Source of the DNA: Sphingomonas xinjiangensis
GTDB lineage: Bacteria; Pseudomonadota; Alphaproteobacteria; Sphingomonadales; Sphingomonadaceae
Assembly: GCF_014199255.1 (NCBI RefSeq)
Contig: NZ_JACIJF010000002.1
Location: 62,001 to 126,000 of the forward strand
Length of the DNA stretch: 64,000 nt
Direction: 5' to 3'
The first letter of the stretch is position 1. Every line of letters starts with the position of its first letter. This document shows positions 17,088-25,383 of this stretch, in pieces. The position numbers and the translations under genes were made by a program. Below the pieces are notes generated by a model. It made no database searches, was not told the DNA's origin, and saw only the letters and a list, made by a program, of their open reading frames with translations.

Positions 17088-17954
17088 CTATCGTACGCGC
17101 GCCAGCGTCCGCTCCATCGCCGCGATCACTTCGGGCTCGTCCAGCGCCGGTGCGTGGCCGACGCCCGGCACCGTGACCAGTTCGGCATCGTCCAGCCGCG
17201 CCGCCATCTTTTCGGCGGCCGGTGCGCTCAGGATATCCGATCGTTCACCGCGCACCACCAGCACCGGTCGCCCGCGCATCGCGTCCAGCGTCGGCCACAG
17301 GTCCGGCCCGGCCTCGTTGCCCGGCACCCGGAACGGCTCGGCGATCTTCATGTCGTAATCCAAGACGATCCGCCCAGAGCTGTTCACCCGGTACAGCCGC
17401 TTGGCCATGCATAGCCATTCTTCGACGCCATAGCCGGGATAGACATCGCCATGCGCCTCGGCGACATGCCGCGCCGCGTGCATCCAGGTCGGGTGCCACA
17501 CCGCCTTGCCGACATAGGTCCGGATGCGCGCCAGTCCCGACGGGTTAAGTTCGGGGCCGACATCGTTCAGCACGACCCCCGCCAACCGCGCGCGATCGGT
17601 CGCCGCCAGCAGCATGGTGACGATCCCGCCCAACGACGTTCCTACGCTCACGAAGCGCTCGATCGCCAGTTCGTGCACCAGCGCCTCGACATCCTGAAGA
17701 TAGGTGAGCGGCACATAGCTCATCGGATCCTTGGCGTACGCGCTCTCGCCCCGCCCGCGAAAATCCAGGCACAGCACCCGCCAAGCCCCCGCAAGCCGGT
17801 CCGCCAGCATCTCGAAGTCGCGCGCGTTGCGCGTCAGCCCGGGCAGGCACAGGATCGGCGGCTTGTCGGCCGGCCCGGCATAGTCGCGATAATGCAGCCG
17901 CAATCCGTCGCGCGACCACCAATATGCATCTGTGTAGTTGCGCCGCTCCGCCAT
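17088..17954 (-). CDS. Alpha/beta hydrolase
   Basis: 288 residues with an alpha/beta hydrolase fold: oxyanion-hole region ILCLPGLTRNARDFE, CLDFRGRGES, nucleophile elbow GTSLGG, a C-terminal acid in the GERSDIL region and catalytic His in GVGHAPALDEPEV. The substrate is unknown. The start at 17954 (MAERRNYTDAYW) leaves 18 bp to the divergent selO; the open frame continues upstream only as antisense of selO and is rejected. Confidence 0.9.
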   Translation of the reverse strand: MAERRNYTDAYWWSRDGLRLHYRDYAGPADKPPILCLPGLTRNARDFEMLADRLAGAWRVLCLDFRGRGESAYAKDPMSYVPLTYLQDVEALVHELAIERFVSVGTSLGGIVTMLLAATDRARLAGVVLNDVGPELNPSGLARIRTYVGKAVWHPTWMHAARHVAEAHGDVYPGYGVEEWLCMAKRLYRVNSSGRIVLDYDMKIAEPFRVPGNEAGPDLWPTLDAMRGRPVLVVRGERSDILSAPAAEKMAARLDDAELVTVPGVGHAPALDEPEVIAAMERTLARVR

Positions 17955-17972
17955 CGACCCCCATATCGCGCT

Positions 17973-19325
17973 ATGGACTTCACTCCGCAACAGGCGATCC
18001 TCGAACTCGGCGGCGCCTTCTACGACCCCGTGCAAGCGGCCAACTTCCCCAAAACCGTACTGCGCTTCCGCAACGACCGCGCGGCGGCGCAGGTCGGGCT
18101 TGAAGGGCTGAGCGACGATAAGTGGCTTGCCCATTTCGGCCGCTTCGAGCCGCTGCCCGGGGCGCAGCCCCAGCCGCTGGCGCTGCGCTATCACGGCCAT
18201 CAGTTCCGCGTGTACAATCCCGAGATCGGCGACGGCCGAGGCTTCCTGTTCGCCCAGATGCGCGACGACACCGGGCGCCTCATGGACCTGGGCACCAAAG
18301 GCTCGGGCCAGACCCCGTATAGCCGCTTCGGGGACGGCCGACTGACCTTGAAGGGCGCCGTCCGCGAGATTCTCGCTACCGAAATGCTCGAGGCCTTGGG
18401 CGTACACACCTCGCGCACCTTCTCGGTGATCGAAACCGGCGAGGAACTCCACCGAAATGACGAACCCTCCCCCACCCGCTCGGCGGTGTTGGTCCGCCTC
18501 AACCACGGCCATATCCGCATCGGCACCTTCCAGCGCCTGGCGTACAACCAGGACACCGAAGGGCTGGCAACGCTCACCGCCTATGTCCTGCGCCACTATT
18601 ACGGTGAAGACGCCGGCGACGACGCCCCCCAGCGCCTGCTTGCCCATGTCGCCCGCCGCACCGCGAAACTAGCCGGCCAGTTCATGGCTGCCGGCTTCGT
18701 CCACGGCGTGCTCAACAGCGACAACATCAACGTCACCGGCGAAAGCTTCGATTACGGCCCGTGGCGCTTCACCCCCAGCTGGGCGCCCGCCTTCACCGCG
18801 GCCTATTTCGACCAGTCCGGCCTTTATGCCTATGGCCGCCAGCCCGAGGCGATCTACTGGGACGTGATGCAGCTCGCGAGCTCGCTCCGCCTCATCGCAG
18901 AGGAAGCGCCGCTGGTCGAAGCGCTCGAAGGCTATGCCCCGGCCTATCACGACGCTGTCACCACTGCGATCCTCTGGCGGCTGGGTGTCCTCCCTCGCGG
19001 CGCCGAGCAGGATCGCCCACTGGTCCAGGCGCTCGAATTCGCACTCGGCAGCACCGGCACCCCGCTCGACCGCTTCTACTTCGACGCGTTCGGCGGCCAG
19101 CTGCCCGACCATTATGGCGAACCGTTCGCCGAGCTTCGCTCCCAGCTCACCGGCTATCAAGCCCGCAAACCGCGCGACCATCCCTATTGGTCGGGCGATC
19201 ATCCCTGCGCGATGCTGATCGACGAGGTCGAGGCGATTTGGTCTTCCATCGCCCAGGCCGACGACTGGCAGCCGCTTCAGGACAAGGTCGCCGCCGTTCG
19301 CCGCCTCGGCGAAGCGCTCGCCTGA
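17973..19325 (+). CDS. selO: SelO/YdiU-family protein adenylyltransferase (UPF0061)
   Basis: 450 residues of the pseudokinase SelO family, which transfers AMP to Ser, Thr or Tyr side chains using an inverted ATP. Family hallmarks are LRYHGHQFRVYNPEIGDGRG, DLGTKGSGQTPYSRFGDGR and the metal-binding region HGVLNSDNINVTG with DYGPW. It is slightly shorter than E. coli SelO (478) and ends EALA without the C-terminal Cys/Sec motif seen in some homologs. It is divergent from the hydrolase with an 18-bp gap, so the two promoters must overlap the genes. Confidence 0.93.
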   Translation: MDFTPQQAILELGGAFYDPVQAANFPKTVLRFRNDRAAAQVGLEGLSDDKWLAHFGRFEPLPGAQPQPLALRYHGHQFRVYNPEIGDGRGFLFAQMRDDTGRLMDLGTKGSGQTPYSRFGDGRLTLKGAVREILATEMLEALGVHTSRTFSVIETGEELHRNDEPSPTRSAVLVRLNHGHIRIGTFQRLAYNQDTEGLATLTAYVLRHYYGEDAGDDAPQRLLAHVARRTAKLAGQFMAAGFVHGVLNSDNINVTGESFDYGPWRFTPSWAPAFTAAYFDQSGLYAYGRQPEAIYWDVMQLASSLRLIAEEAPLVEALEGYAPAYHDAVTTAILWRLGVLPRGAEQDRPLVQALEFALGSTGTPLDRFYFDAFGGQLPDHYGEPFAELRSQLTGYQARKPRDHPYWSGDHPCAMLIDEVEAIWSSIAQADDWQPLQDKVAAVRRLGEALA

Positions 19326-19404
19326 ACCGCCAAGGGCTTGGCATTCCCCCCGGATTTCGGGCAAGAGCATCGCCATCTCTCCGGGGGCAACAACCAGAAC
19401 GATA

Positions 19405-20820
19405 ATGCCGGGACAGGAAATCATCTCCAACGAGCCCGCTACGGGCGCGGTGCTCTGCCGCCGACCCGTCGGCGACGCCGACACCGAAGTCGCCATCGCC
19501 CGCGCGAGCTGGGCGGAATGGGCCGCACGCCCGATCGCCTTCCGGATCGAAGCGCTGCGCCGCTTCGCCAATGTGGTCCGCCAGCGCGCCGACGCTTTCA
19601 CCGATCTGCTCGCCCGCGAAACCGGCAAGCCGCTCTGGGAAGCTCGCACCGAAGTCGAAACGGTGATCGCCAAGGTCGACGTGTCGGTCACTGCCTTTTC
19701 CGAACGCACCGGCCAGCGCCGCATCGAAGCGCCGATGAACACCCGCCTGGCGCTTCGGCACAAGCCGCATGGCGTGCTCGCGGTGCTCGGCCCCTATAAT
19801 TTCCCCGCGCACTTGCCCAACGGTCACATCGTGCCGGCGTTGCTCGCCGGCAACGCCGTGGTGTTCAAGCCTTCGGAAAAGACGCCCGCGAGCGGCGCGT
19901 TCCTGGTCGAATGCTTCCACGCCGCCGGCGTGCCCGAAGGCTGCCTGCGACTGCTCATCGGCGGGCCCGACCAGGGCAAGGCGCTTGCCGGCCATCCCGA
20001 CATCGATGGTCTGCTGTTCACCGGCTCGGCCAACACCGGCATCGCGCTCAACCGCCAGTTCGCGACCCGTCCCGAAAAGATCCTCGCACTCGAAATGGGC
20101 GGCAACAATCCCATCATCGTGTGGGACACGCCCGATCTCTATTCCGCCGCGGTGCTGGTGGTGCAGTCGGCCTTCACTACCGCCGGTCAGCGCTGCACCG
20201 CTGCGCGCCGGCTGATCGTGGACGACACACTGGCCGAGCCCTTGCTGGCCGAGATCCAGAAGCTCGTCGGCCGCCTCATCATCGGCGAACCCCATGCCGA
20301 TCCCGCGCCGTTCATGGGCCCGGTGATCGACAACGACACCGCCGACATGCTCACCGAAAGCTTTGTCGCGCTGCTGACGCTGGGCGGCCGCCCGATCCGC
20401 CACATGGAGCGCCCGATCGCCGACCGCCCCTTCCTCACCCCCGGCATCCTCGACATGACAAATGCCAGCGACAAGCCTGATGTTGAGCTGTTCGGTCCGA
20501 TCCTCCAGGTCTTCCGCAAGACCAGCTTCGAAGAAGCGATCGCCGAAGCAAACGACACCCGCTACGGCCTGTCGGCAAGCCTCGTCAGCCAGAACCCCCG
20601 TCTTTACGACCAGTTCTGGGCCAATATCCGCGCTGGCATCGTCAACTGGAATCGCCCCACCAACGGCGCGTCATCGTCCGCCCCGTTCGGCGGCGTAGGC
20701 TGGTCCGGCAACCACCGTCCCAGCGCCTATTACGCGGCCGACTATTGCGCCTATCCAGTAGTCTCCTCCGAATCCGAACAAGCCCGCGCCTCGATCGGTC
20801 TCGGCTTGCGCGACGCCTGA
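19405..20820 (+). CDS. astD: N-succinylglutamate 5-semialdehyde dehydrogenase (AstD-type aldehyde dehydrogenase)
   Basis: 471 residues, aldehyde dehydrogenase superfamily. The region GVLAVLGPYNFPAHLPNGHI is the AstD signature; the catalytic Glu is in ALEMGGNNP and the nucleophile Cys in TTAGQRCTAARR. AstD oxidises N-succinylglutamate semialdehyde in the arginine succinyltransferase pathway. No other ast gene lies in the window, so the remaining steps are either elsewhere or the enzyme has another aldehyde substrate. It sits 79 bp after selO, same strand. Confidence 0.85.
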   Translation: MPGQEIISNEPATGAVLCRRPVGDADTEVAIARASWAEWAARPIAFRIEALRRFANVVRQRADAFTDLLARETGKPLWEARTEVETVIAKVDVSVTAFSERTGQRRIEAPMNTRLALRHKPHGVLAVLGPYNFPAHLPNGHIVPALLAGNAVVFKPSEKTPASGAFLVECFHAAGVPEGCLRLLIGGPDQGKALAGHPDIDGLLFTGSANTGIALNRQFATRPEKILALEMGGNNPIIVWDTPDLYSAAVLVVQSAFTTAGQRCTAARRLIVDDTLAEPLLAEIQKLVGRLIIGEPHADPAPFMGPVIDNDTADMLTESFVALLTLGGRPIRHMERPIADRPFLTPGILDMTNASDKPDVELFGPILQVFRKTSFEEAIAEANDTRYGLSASLVSQNPRLYDQFWANIRAGIVNWNRPTNGASSSAPFGGVGWSGNHRPSAYYAADYCAYPVVSSESEQARASIGLGLRDA

Positions 20821-21258
20821 TTGTTGGTGCACGCGAAGGCACGAAGAAGGTAGAGGTTCATGCGAAGGCGCGGAGGAGCCAGCCCGCGACGCCGCCGGAA
20901 AACCCACAAACCTAGCAGGTTGCGGAACCCCGAAATCATCCTGCCGCTGAAGCGCCCCCTCTCTTTCCCTCCCGCCTCCGCGTGAACCCCTCGTTTGAAG
21001 CCCTTCGCGCCTTCGCGTGAACCAACACCTTCTTCCAACCTCAAGCCCCCTCTTGACCCCCGCCTCCCCACATCCCACATCGACCAGGCGGGACCGGGCC
21101 CCTCTGGCGGCGGCTTTCCAACGAAAGCGCCGTGATGTCGGACCGCATCGAGCAAGGCTCGGTGCAGGTTCGGTGGCATGTCCACCAACTCTCCTCACCG
21201 AACCGCTTGATCCAATCTGGATCGAAGGGCGCCCCTGCGCCCGAGGGAGAGTTTTTCG
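20821..21258. other. 438-bp gene-free gap holding repeat copy A
   Basis: There is no credible gene. Bases 20825-21024 are repeat element copy A (separate entry). The remainder, 21025-21258, is pyrimidine-rich on the plus strand and ends with the ribosome binding site GAGGGAGAG of the Bax-inhibitor gene; it presumably contains that gene's promoter, though no clear -35/-10 pair was recognised. Confidence 0.6.
20825..21024 (+). repeat. Dispersed palindromic element, copy A
   Basis: The left arm starts GGTGCACGCGAAGGCACGAA and is followed by a second unit (GGTTCATGCGAAGGCGCGGA). The right arm is the reverse complement of GGTTCACGCGAAGGCGCGAA, preceded by an inverted GGTTCACGCGGAGGC unit. The core carries CCTGCCGCTGAAGCG, which matches the cores of copies B (23722-23976) and C (25156-25350). 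All three copies have the same orientation. The copy is more diverged than C. Confidence 0.7.
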
Positions 21259-21972
21259 GTGGACAATCTCAACTACTTCAATCGCGCCGCCTCCGCCGGG
21301 CTGCAGGCACGTTATGACGAGGGCCTGCGCCGGCACATGCTCGGCATTTATCGCAACATGGGGATCGGCCTGGCCATCACCGGCCTGGTCGCGCTCGCCA
21401 TTGCCAACACGCCGCCGCTCGCCGCGCTGATCTTCGGCACGCCGCTCAAATGGGTGGCGATGCTCGCCCCCCTGGCGTTCGTGATGTTCTTCAGCTTCCG
21501 GATCGACCGGATGACGACCGCGACCGCCCGCACCACCTTCTTCGCCTTTGCCGCGGTGATGGGCGTGTCGATGGCCAGCATCTTCTTGGTCTTCACTGGC
21601 GCCAGCATCGCCACGGCGTTCTTCACTGCGTCGGCGATGTTTGCCGGCCTGAGCCTGTGGGGCTACACCACCAAGCGCGACCTGACCGGCATGGGCAGCT
21701 TCCTGATGATCGGCTTGATCGCTGTGATCATCGCGAGCCTGGTGAACCTGTTCCTCGGTTCCAGCCTGCTCCAGATGGGCCTGTCGGTGATTGGCGTGCT
21801 CGTCTTCGCGGGCCTGACCGCCTGGGACACCCAGCGGCTCAAGAGCGAATATCTGGTCTATGCCAATAGCCAGGCTGCAGAGAAGCTCGCGATCATGGGC
21901 GCGCTGTCACTTTATCTGAACCTCATCAACATGTTCCAGCTGCTGCTGAACCTCACTGGGGAGCGCGAATAA
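21259..21972 (+). CDS. Bax inhibitor-1 / YccA family membrane protein
   Basis: 237 residues with about seven transmembrane helices (for example IGLALITGLVALAI-like segments, MLAPLAFVMFFSF, FFAFAAVMGVSMASIFLVFTG, MGLSVIGVLVFAGLTAWDTQ) and the BI-1 family C-terminal motif AWDTQRLKSEY. The family forms calcium- and pH-sensitive membrane channels or leaks; in bacteria YccA modulates FtsH. It begins with GTG after GAGGGAGAG. Its stop overlaps the next ATG by one base (TAATG), suggesting a two-gene operon with the zinc-ribbon protein. Confidence 0.92.
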   Translation: MDNLNYFNRAASAGLQARYDEGLRRHMLGIYRNMGIGLAITGLVALAIANTPPLAALIFGTPLKWVAMLAPLAFVMFFSFRIDRMTTATARTTFFAFAAVMGVSMASIFLVFTGASIATAFFTASAMFAGLSLWGYTTKRDLTGMGSFLMIGLIAVIIASLVNLFLGSSLLQMGLSVIGVLVFAGLTAWDTQRLKSEYLVYANSQAAEKLAIMGALSLYLNLINMFQLLLNLTGERE

Positions 21973-22262
21973 TGGCACAAGGCAACTTCACCTGCCCCGT
22001 CGACGGCAGCCCATTGTCGCCGATGGAGCGCCAGGGGATCGAAATCGACTTCTGCCCCAGCTGCCGTGGCGTCTGGCTCGACCGGGGAGAACTCGACAAG
22101 ATCATCGAACGGAGCGCGAGCCACCAGCCCGCGCCCCCGCCGGTCGCGGCGCCCTCGCCATGGCCCGAACAGCGTTACCAGGATCCCCGGCACCACCAAA
22201 GCGGTGGCCACCACCACCCCCACAAGAAGCGCAAGTCCTTCTTCGAAGAACTGTTCGACTGA
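21972..22262 (+). CDS. TFIIB-type zinc-ribbon protein
   Basis: 96 residues with a short zinc ribbon: CPVDGSPL followed by CPSCRGVWLDRGELDKII, the zf-TFIIB family pattern in which the second knuckle carries a conserved GxWLDxGEL. The C-terminal third is His- and Lys-rich (HHQSGGHHHPHKKRKSFFEE), perhaps giving additional metal binding. It is translationally coupled to the Bax-inhibitor gene. Function unknown. Confidence 0.9.
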   Translation: MAQGNFTCPVDGSPLSPMERQGIEIDFCPSCRGVWLDRGELDKIIERSASHQPAPPPVAAPSPWPEQRYQDPRHHQSGGHHHPHKKRKSFFEELFD

Positions 22263-22263
22263 C

Positions 22264-22292
22264 TAAATCCTCCCCTGACCGGGGAGGATTTA
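22264..22292. terminator. Strong inverted repeat after the zinc-ribbon gene
   Basis: A perfect 12-bp stem (22264-22275 with 22281-22292, 5-base loop), starting at the end of the zinc-ribbon gene. The A/T-rich ends and GC-rich centre fit a transcription terminator readable on both strands, although only short T-runs follow. Confidence 0.65.
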
Positions 22293-22347
22293 CGTTTTGG
22301 AGCAACCCGCTACACCCCTCCCATACCAAAAAAGAGAGGGGACCCCC

Positions 22348-23703
22348 ATGACCACCCGCCGCGACCTACTTGGCGCCGCAGCCGCGCTCACTGGCACAGT
22401 CACGCTACCGGCGAGCCCGCTTGCCGCCGCCGCCCCTGCCGGCCCCTTCGTCCACCGCGACGGCACGCGTCTCATCCTCGGCAACAAACCCTATCGCTTC
22501 GTCGGCGCCAACATCTGGTACGGCGCCTATCTCGGCGCAAAGGCGCAGTACGGCAACCGCGACCGTCTGCGCCGCGAGCTCGACAAGCTCCAGTCGATCG
22601 GCGTCACCAACCTGCGCCTGCTCGCTAGCTCCGAAACCTCGCCGCTCAAGAACGCCGTCAGCCCCAGCTTCCGCAATCGCGGCACCACCTACAATCCCGC
22701 CCTGCTCGACGGGCTCGACTATTGCCTCGCCGAAATGGGCAAGCGCGGCATGAAGGCGGTCCTGTACCTCACCAATTTCTGGGAATGGTCGGGCGGCATG
22801 ATGACGTACTTAAGCTACGTCAACGGCGGCAAGTTCATCGACGCCAACGACCCCGCCCATCCCTGGCCGCAATTCGCCGATGCCACGTCGGAATTTTACC
22901 GCACGCCCAAGGCGGTCGCCTTGTACCATGACTGGGTTCGCGAACTGGTCGGCCGCACCAACCGCACCACCGGCACCGCTTACCGCGACGATCCCACCAT
23001 CATGGCCTGGCAGCTCGCCAACGAACCCCGCCCGGGCGGCGGCCCTCAGGTCGCGGCGCGCAACCTCCCCTTCTTCCAGGATTGGGTGCGGGGCACCGCG
23101 CGCCTCATCAAGACGCTCGACTCGAACCACCTCGTCTCCACCGGCAGCGAGGGGCTGAAGGGCAGCGTCGAGCGCGCCGACATCTACAACACCGAGCACG
23201 GCTTTCCCGAAATCGATTATTGCACCGCCCATATCTGGCCGCTCAACTGGAGCTGGGTCAGCGCCAAGGACCTGCCCGGCACTCACGAAGCCGGCCGCAG
23301 CAAGGTCGCCGAATATCTGCAACAGCACGAGGCCCTTGCTCGCGGCCTGAACAAGCCGCTGGTGATCGAGGAGTTCGGCTACCCCCGCGACGGCGGCGGC
23401 TACGATCCCGAAAGCACGACGGCGTTCAAGGACCGCTATTATGGCCAAATCTTCGACGCAGTCCTTAACAGCGTCCGCACCGGGGGGCCGATCGCCGGCT
23501 CCAACTTCTGGGCCTGGAACGGCGAAGGCCGCGCCGTCCACGGCGACCACCGCTTCCGCGAAGGCGACACCAACTGGGTCGGCGACCCACCCCACGAACC
23601 TCAGGGCTGGTACGGCGTGTACGACACCGACACCAGCACCCACGCCCTGATCAAAGCCCACGCCCAGGCGCTATCCGTCGCAGCACCCCCTATCGCTCGT
23701 TAG
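22348..23703 (+). CDS. Tat-exported glycoside hydrolase family 5 protein, mannanase-like
   Basis: 451 residues. A twin-arginine signal (TTRRDLLGAAAALTG, cleavage near residue 31) sends it folded to the periplasm. The GH5 TIM barrel shows FVGANIWYGAYLG, MAWQLANEPRPGG with the acid/base Glu, and VIEEFGYPRDGG with the nucleophile Glu; the layout resembles the beta-mannanase subfamily. The start at 22348 puts the RR motif next to the N-terminus. The GH92 alpha-mannosidase gene at the end of the window is a possible functional partner in mannan use, but the two are 40 kb apart. Confidence 0.88.
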   Translation: MTTRRDLLGAAAALTGTVTLPASPLAAAAPAGPFVHRDGTRLILGNKPYRFVGANIWYGAYLGAKAQYGNRDRLRRELDKLQSIGVTNLRLLASSETSPLKNAVSPSFRNRGTTYNPALLDGLDYCLAEMGKRGMKAVLYLTNFWEWSGGMMTYLSYVNGGKFIDANDPAHPWPQFADATSEFYRTPKAVALYHDWVRELVGRTNRTTGTAYRDDPTIMAWQLANEPRPGGGPQVAARNLPFFQDWVRGTARLIKTLDSNHLVSTGSEGLKGSVERADIYNTEHGFPEIDYCTAHIWPLNWSWVSAKDLPGTHEAGRSKVAEYLQQHEALARGLNKPLVIEEFGYPRDGGGYDPESTTAFKDRYYGQIFDAVLNSVRTGGPIAGSNFWAWNGEGRAVHGDHRFREGDTNWVGDPPHEPQGWYGVYDTDTSTHALIKAHAQALSVAAPPIAR

Positions 23704-24072
23704 TCCTTCGCCGGGAAGCAAGGTGACTCACGGGAAGGCGCGAAGACGCGAAGCTAAGAAGAAAGAGGTTCACGCAGAGGCGCGTGGAGGCGCAGAGGCG
23801 CAGAGTAGAAGTGCCTGCGGCATCGACCGGGAGACCATCAACGTCCCAGCACGCTGCACGCTCCCCGTTATTCCTGCCGCTACCGTGGCGACTGAACCCC
23901 TCTGCGCCTCCGCGCCTCTGCGCGAACCTTTATCTTCCCCTAAAATCGTCGCGCCTTCGCGCCTTCGCGCGAACCACCCTTCTTCTCCAACCACACTCCG
24001 CAAAAGCTCCGCTACGCGCCCCCCAAGCATCCGTCGATTGCGGCCACCTGCCCCCAGGACCATCTGCCATCC
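23704..24072. other. 369-bp gene-free gap holding repeat copy B
   Basis: There is no credible gene. Bases 23722-23976 are repeat element copy B (separate entry). The remaining about 95 bp before cobA are C-rich and presumably include its promoter and leader; nothing else is recognised. Confidence 0.6.
23722..23976 (+). repeat. Dispersed palindromic element, copy B
   Basis: The left side has two direct units (CACGGGAAGGCGCGAAGACG and GGTTCACGCAGAGGCGCGTG followed by two GGCGCAGAG repeats). The right side has the matching inverted units. The core includes ATCGACCGGGAGACCATCAA and TTCCTGCCGCTAC, closely similar to copy C. It is the longest and most complete of the three copies and lies just upstream of cobA. 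Confidence 0.75.
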
Positions 24073-24858
24073 ATGGCAACGCTTCTAGATCCTTCCGCGC
24101 GCGGCCGCGTGATCCTGGTCGGCGCAGGCCCCGGCGACCCCGGCCTGCTCACCGTCCGCGCCGTCGAGGCGCTCGCTCAGGCCGATGTCCTCGTCCATGA
24201 CGGCCTGGTCGACCCGCGCGTACTCGATCTTGCCCCCCAGGCGCACCGCATCTCCGTCGCCAAGCGCCGCAGCCGCCACACGCTGCCGCAGGAATCGATC
24301 AACGCGCTGATCGTCGCGCATGTGAAGACCGGCGCGATCGTCGTGCGCTTGAAGGGCGGCGACCCCTTCATCTTCGGCCGCGGCGGCGAAGAAGTCGAAG
24401 CTGTGCGCGAAGCCGGCCTGCCTGTCGAGGTGATCCCCGGCGTCAGCGCAGCACTGGGCGCCGCAGCCGAAGCGATGCTCCCCCTCACCCATCGCGACTG
24501 GTCGAGCGCGGTCAGCTTCGTAGCCGGCCAGTGCAAGGGCCTGACCGAACAGGACTGGTCCGGCCTCGCCGGCAAGGGCCGCACGCTGGTGATCTACATG
24601 GGCGTCGCCACCGCCACCGCCATCGCCGACAAGCTGATGGCCGACGGCGTCGCCCCCGACATGCCCGTCGCCGTCCTCGAACGTGCCACGCTCCAGGGCC
24701 ACCGCGCGATCCGCACGCTGCTCGCCGATCTCGGCCCGATGGTCGAGCGTGAGGACGTGCAGAGCCCGGCCGTGATCGTCGTCGGCGAAGTGGTCCGCTT
24801 GGCGGATGCTGAGGACAAGCTGGCCAAATGGGCCCAAGCCGCGGAGGTGCTGGCATGA
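24073..24858 (+). CDS. cobA: Uroporphyrinogen-III C-methyltransferase
   Basis: 261 residues, single-domain SAM-dependent methyltransferase making precorrin-2, the siroheme precursor. Signature segments are VGAGPGDPGLLTVRAVEALA, VRLKGGDPFIFGRGGEE and PVEVIPGVSAALGAAAEA. Siroheme is the cofactor of the sulfite reductase encoded downstream, which explains the location. Its stop overlaps the DUF2849 start (ATGA). It lacks the CysG dehydrogenase/chelatase domain, so those steps must be encoded elsewhere. Confidence 0.95.
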   Translation: MATLLDPSARGRVILVGAGPGDPGLLTVRAVEALAQADVLVHDGLVDPRVLDLAPQAHRISVAKRRSRHTLPQESINALIVAHVKTGAIVVRLKGGDPFIFGRGGEEVEAVREAGLPVEVIPGVSAALGAAAEAMLPLTHRDWSSAVSFVAGQCKGLTEQDWSGLAGKGRTLVIYMGVATATAIADKLMADGVAPDMPVAVLERATLQGHRAIRTLLADLGPMVEREDVQSPAVIVVGEVVRLADAEDKLAKWAQAAEVLA

Positions 24859-25151
24859 AGATCCTGACCGGCAACGACCTCGTCACCGGCGACGTCACCT
24901 GGTGGACTGGCGAAGGCTGGTCGCGCCACATCGAGGACGCCAAGGATGTGGGCGATCAGGGTGACATCCTCGCCCAGGTCGAGGAAGCCGCACGCCGCGT
25001 GAACACCCCCTACGTCATCGATGCCGAAGCCACGCCCGAAGGCCCGCGCCCCGCTCACATCAAGGACCGGATCCGCGCACTGGGCCCGACGGTCCGCCCC
25101 GACCTGACACTAAAGCCGGCGGACCCGAACGCCGGAAGCTGGGTGATATGA
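24855..25151 (+). CDS. DUF2849 domain protein in the sulfite-reduction gene set
   Basis: 98 residues (MKILTGNDLVTGDVTWWTGE at the start, later ILAQVEEAARRVNTPYVIDA). The DUF2849 family is recurrent beside cysI in alphaproteobacteria. No catalytic residues are recognisable. The start at 24855 overlaps the cobA stop by ATGA; the longer in-frame start at 24828 lies inside cobA without a ribosome binding site. An auxiliary role in sulfite reductase or siroheme handling is inferred from context only. Confidence 0.88.
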   Translation: MKILTGNDLVTGDVTWWTGEGWSRHIEDAKDVGDQGDILAQVEEAARRVNTPYVIDAEATPEGPRPAHIKDRIRALGPTVRPDLTLKPADPNAGSWVI

Positions 25152-25155
25152 ATTT

Positions 25156-25350
25156 GGTCACGCGAAGGCCCGAAGACGCGAAGCGCAGTGCTTGCAGTTT
25201 CAATCGGGAGACGATGGAAGCCGCACAGCGCGTTGTCGCCTCACTGATCTTCCTGCCGCTGACGCGGCAACCCACTCTCTGCGCCTCCGCGCCTCTGCGC
25301 GAACCTCTATCTTCTTCTACCTTCGCGTCTTCGCGCCTTCGCGTGAACCA
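25156..25350 (+). repeat. Dispersed palindromic element, copy C, inside the cys gene set
   Basis: It has near-perfect terminal inverted repeats: the left end GGTCACGCGAAGGCCCGAAG continuing to about 25184, and the right end the reverse complement of GGTTCACGCGAAGGCGCGAA continuing about 29 bp. The inner right unit (inverted GGTTCGCGCAGAGGCGCGGA) is present but the inner left unit is missing. The core matches copy B (CGGGAGACGATGG, CTTCCTGCCGCTGACGC). It fills the gap between DUF2849 and cysI almost completely. Confidence 0.75.
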
Positions 25351-25383
25351 ATCTCGCGCCCCCGAACTTCAGGCCGCCAGCTG

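Noticed and set aside
17955..18647. N-terminal extension of the alpha/beta hydrolase frame
   Set aside because: The extension is antisense to selO, and the hydrolase domain begins just after the ATG at 17954.
23722..23976. Possible CRISPR array from repeated GC-rich units
   Set aside because: The units are inverted and adjacent without regular spacers of equal length, and no cas genes are present.
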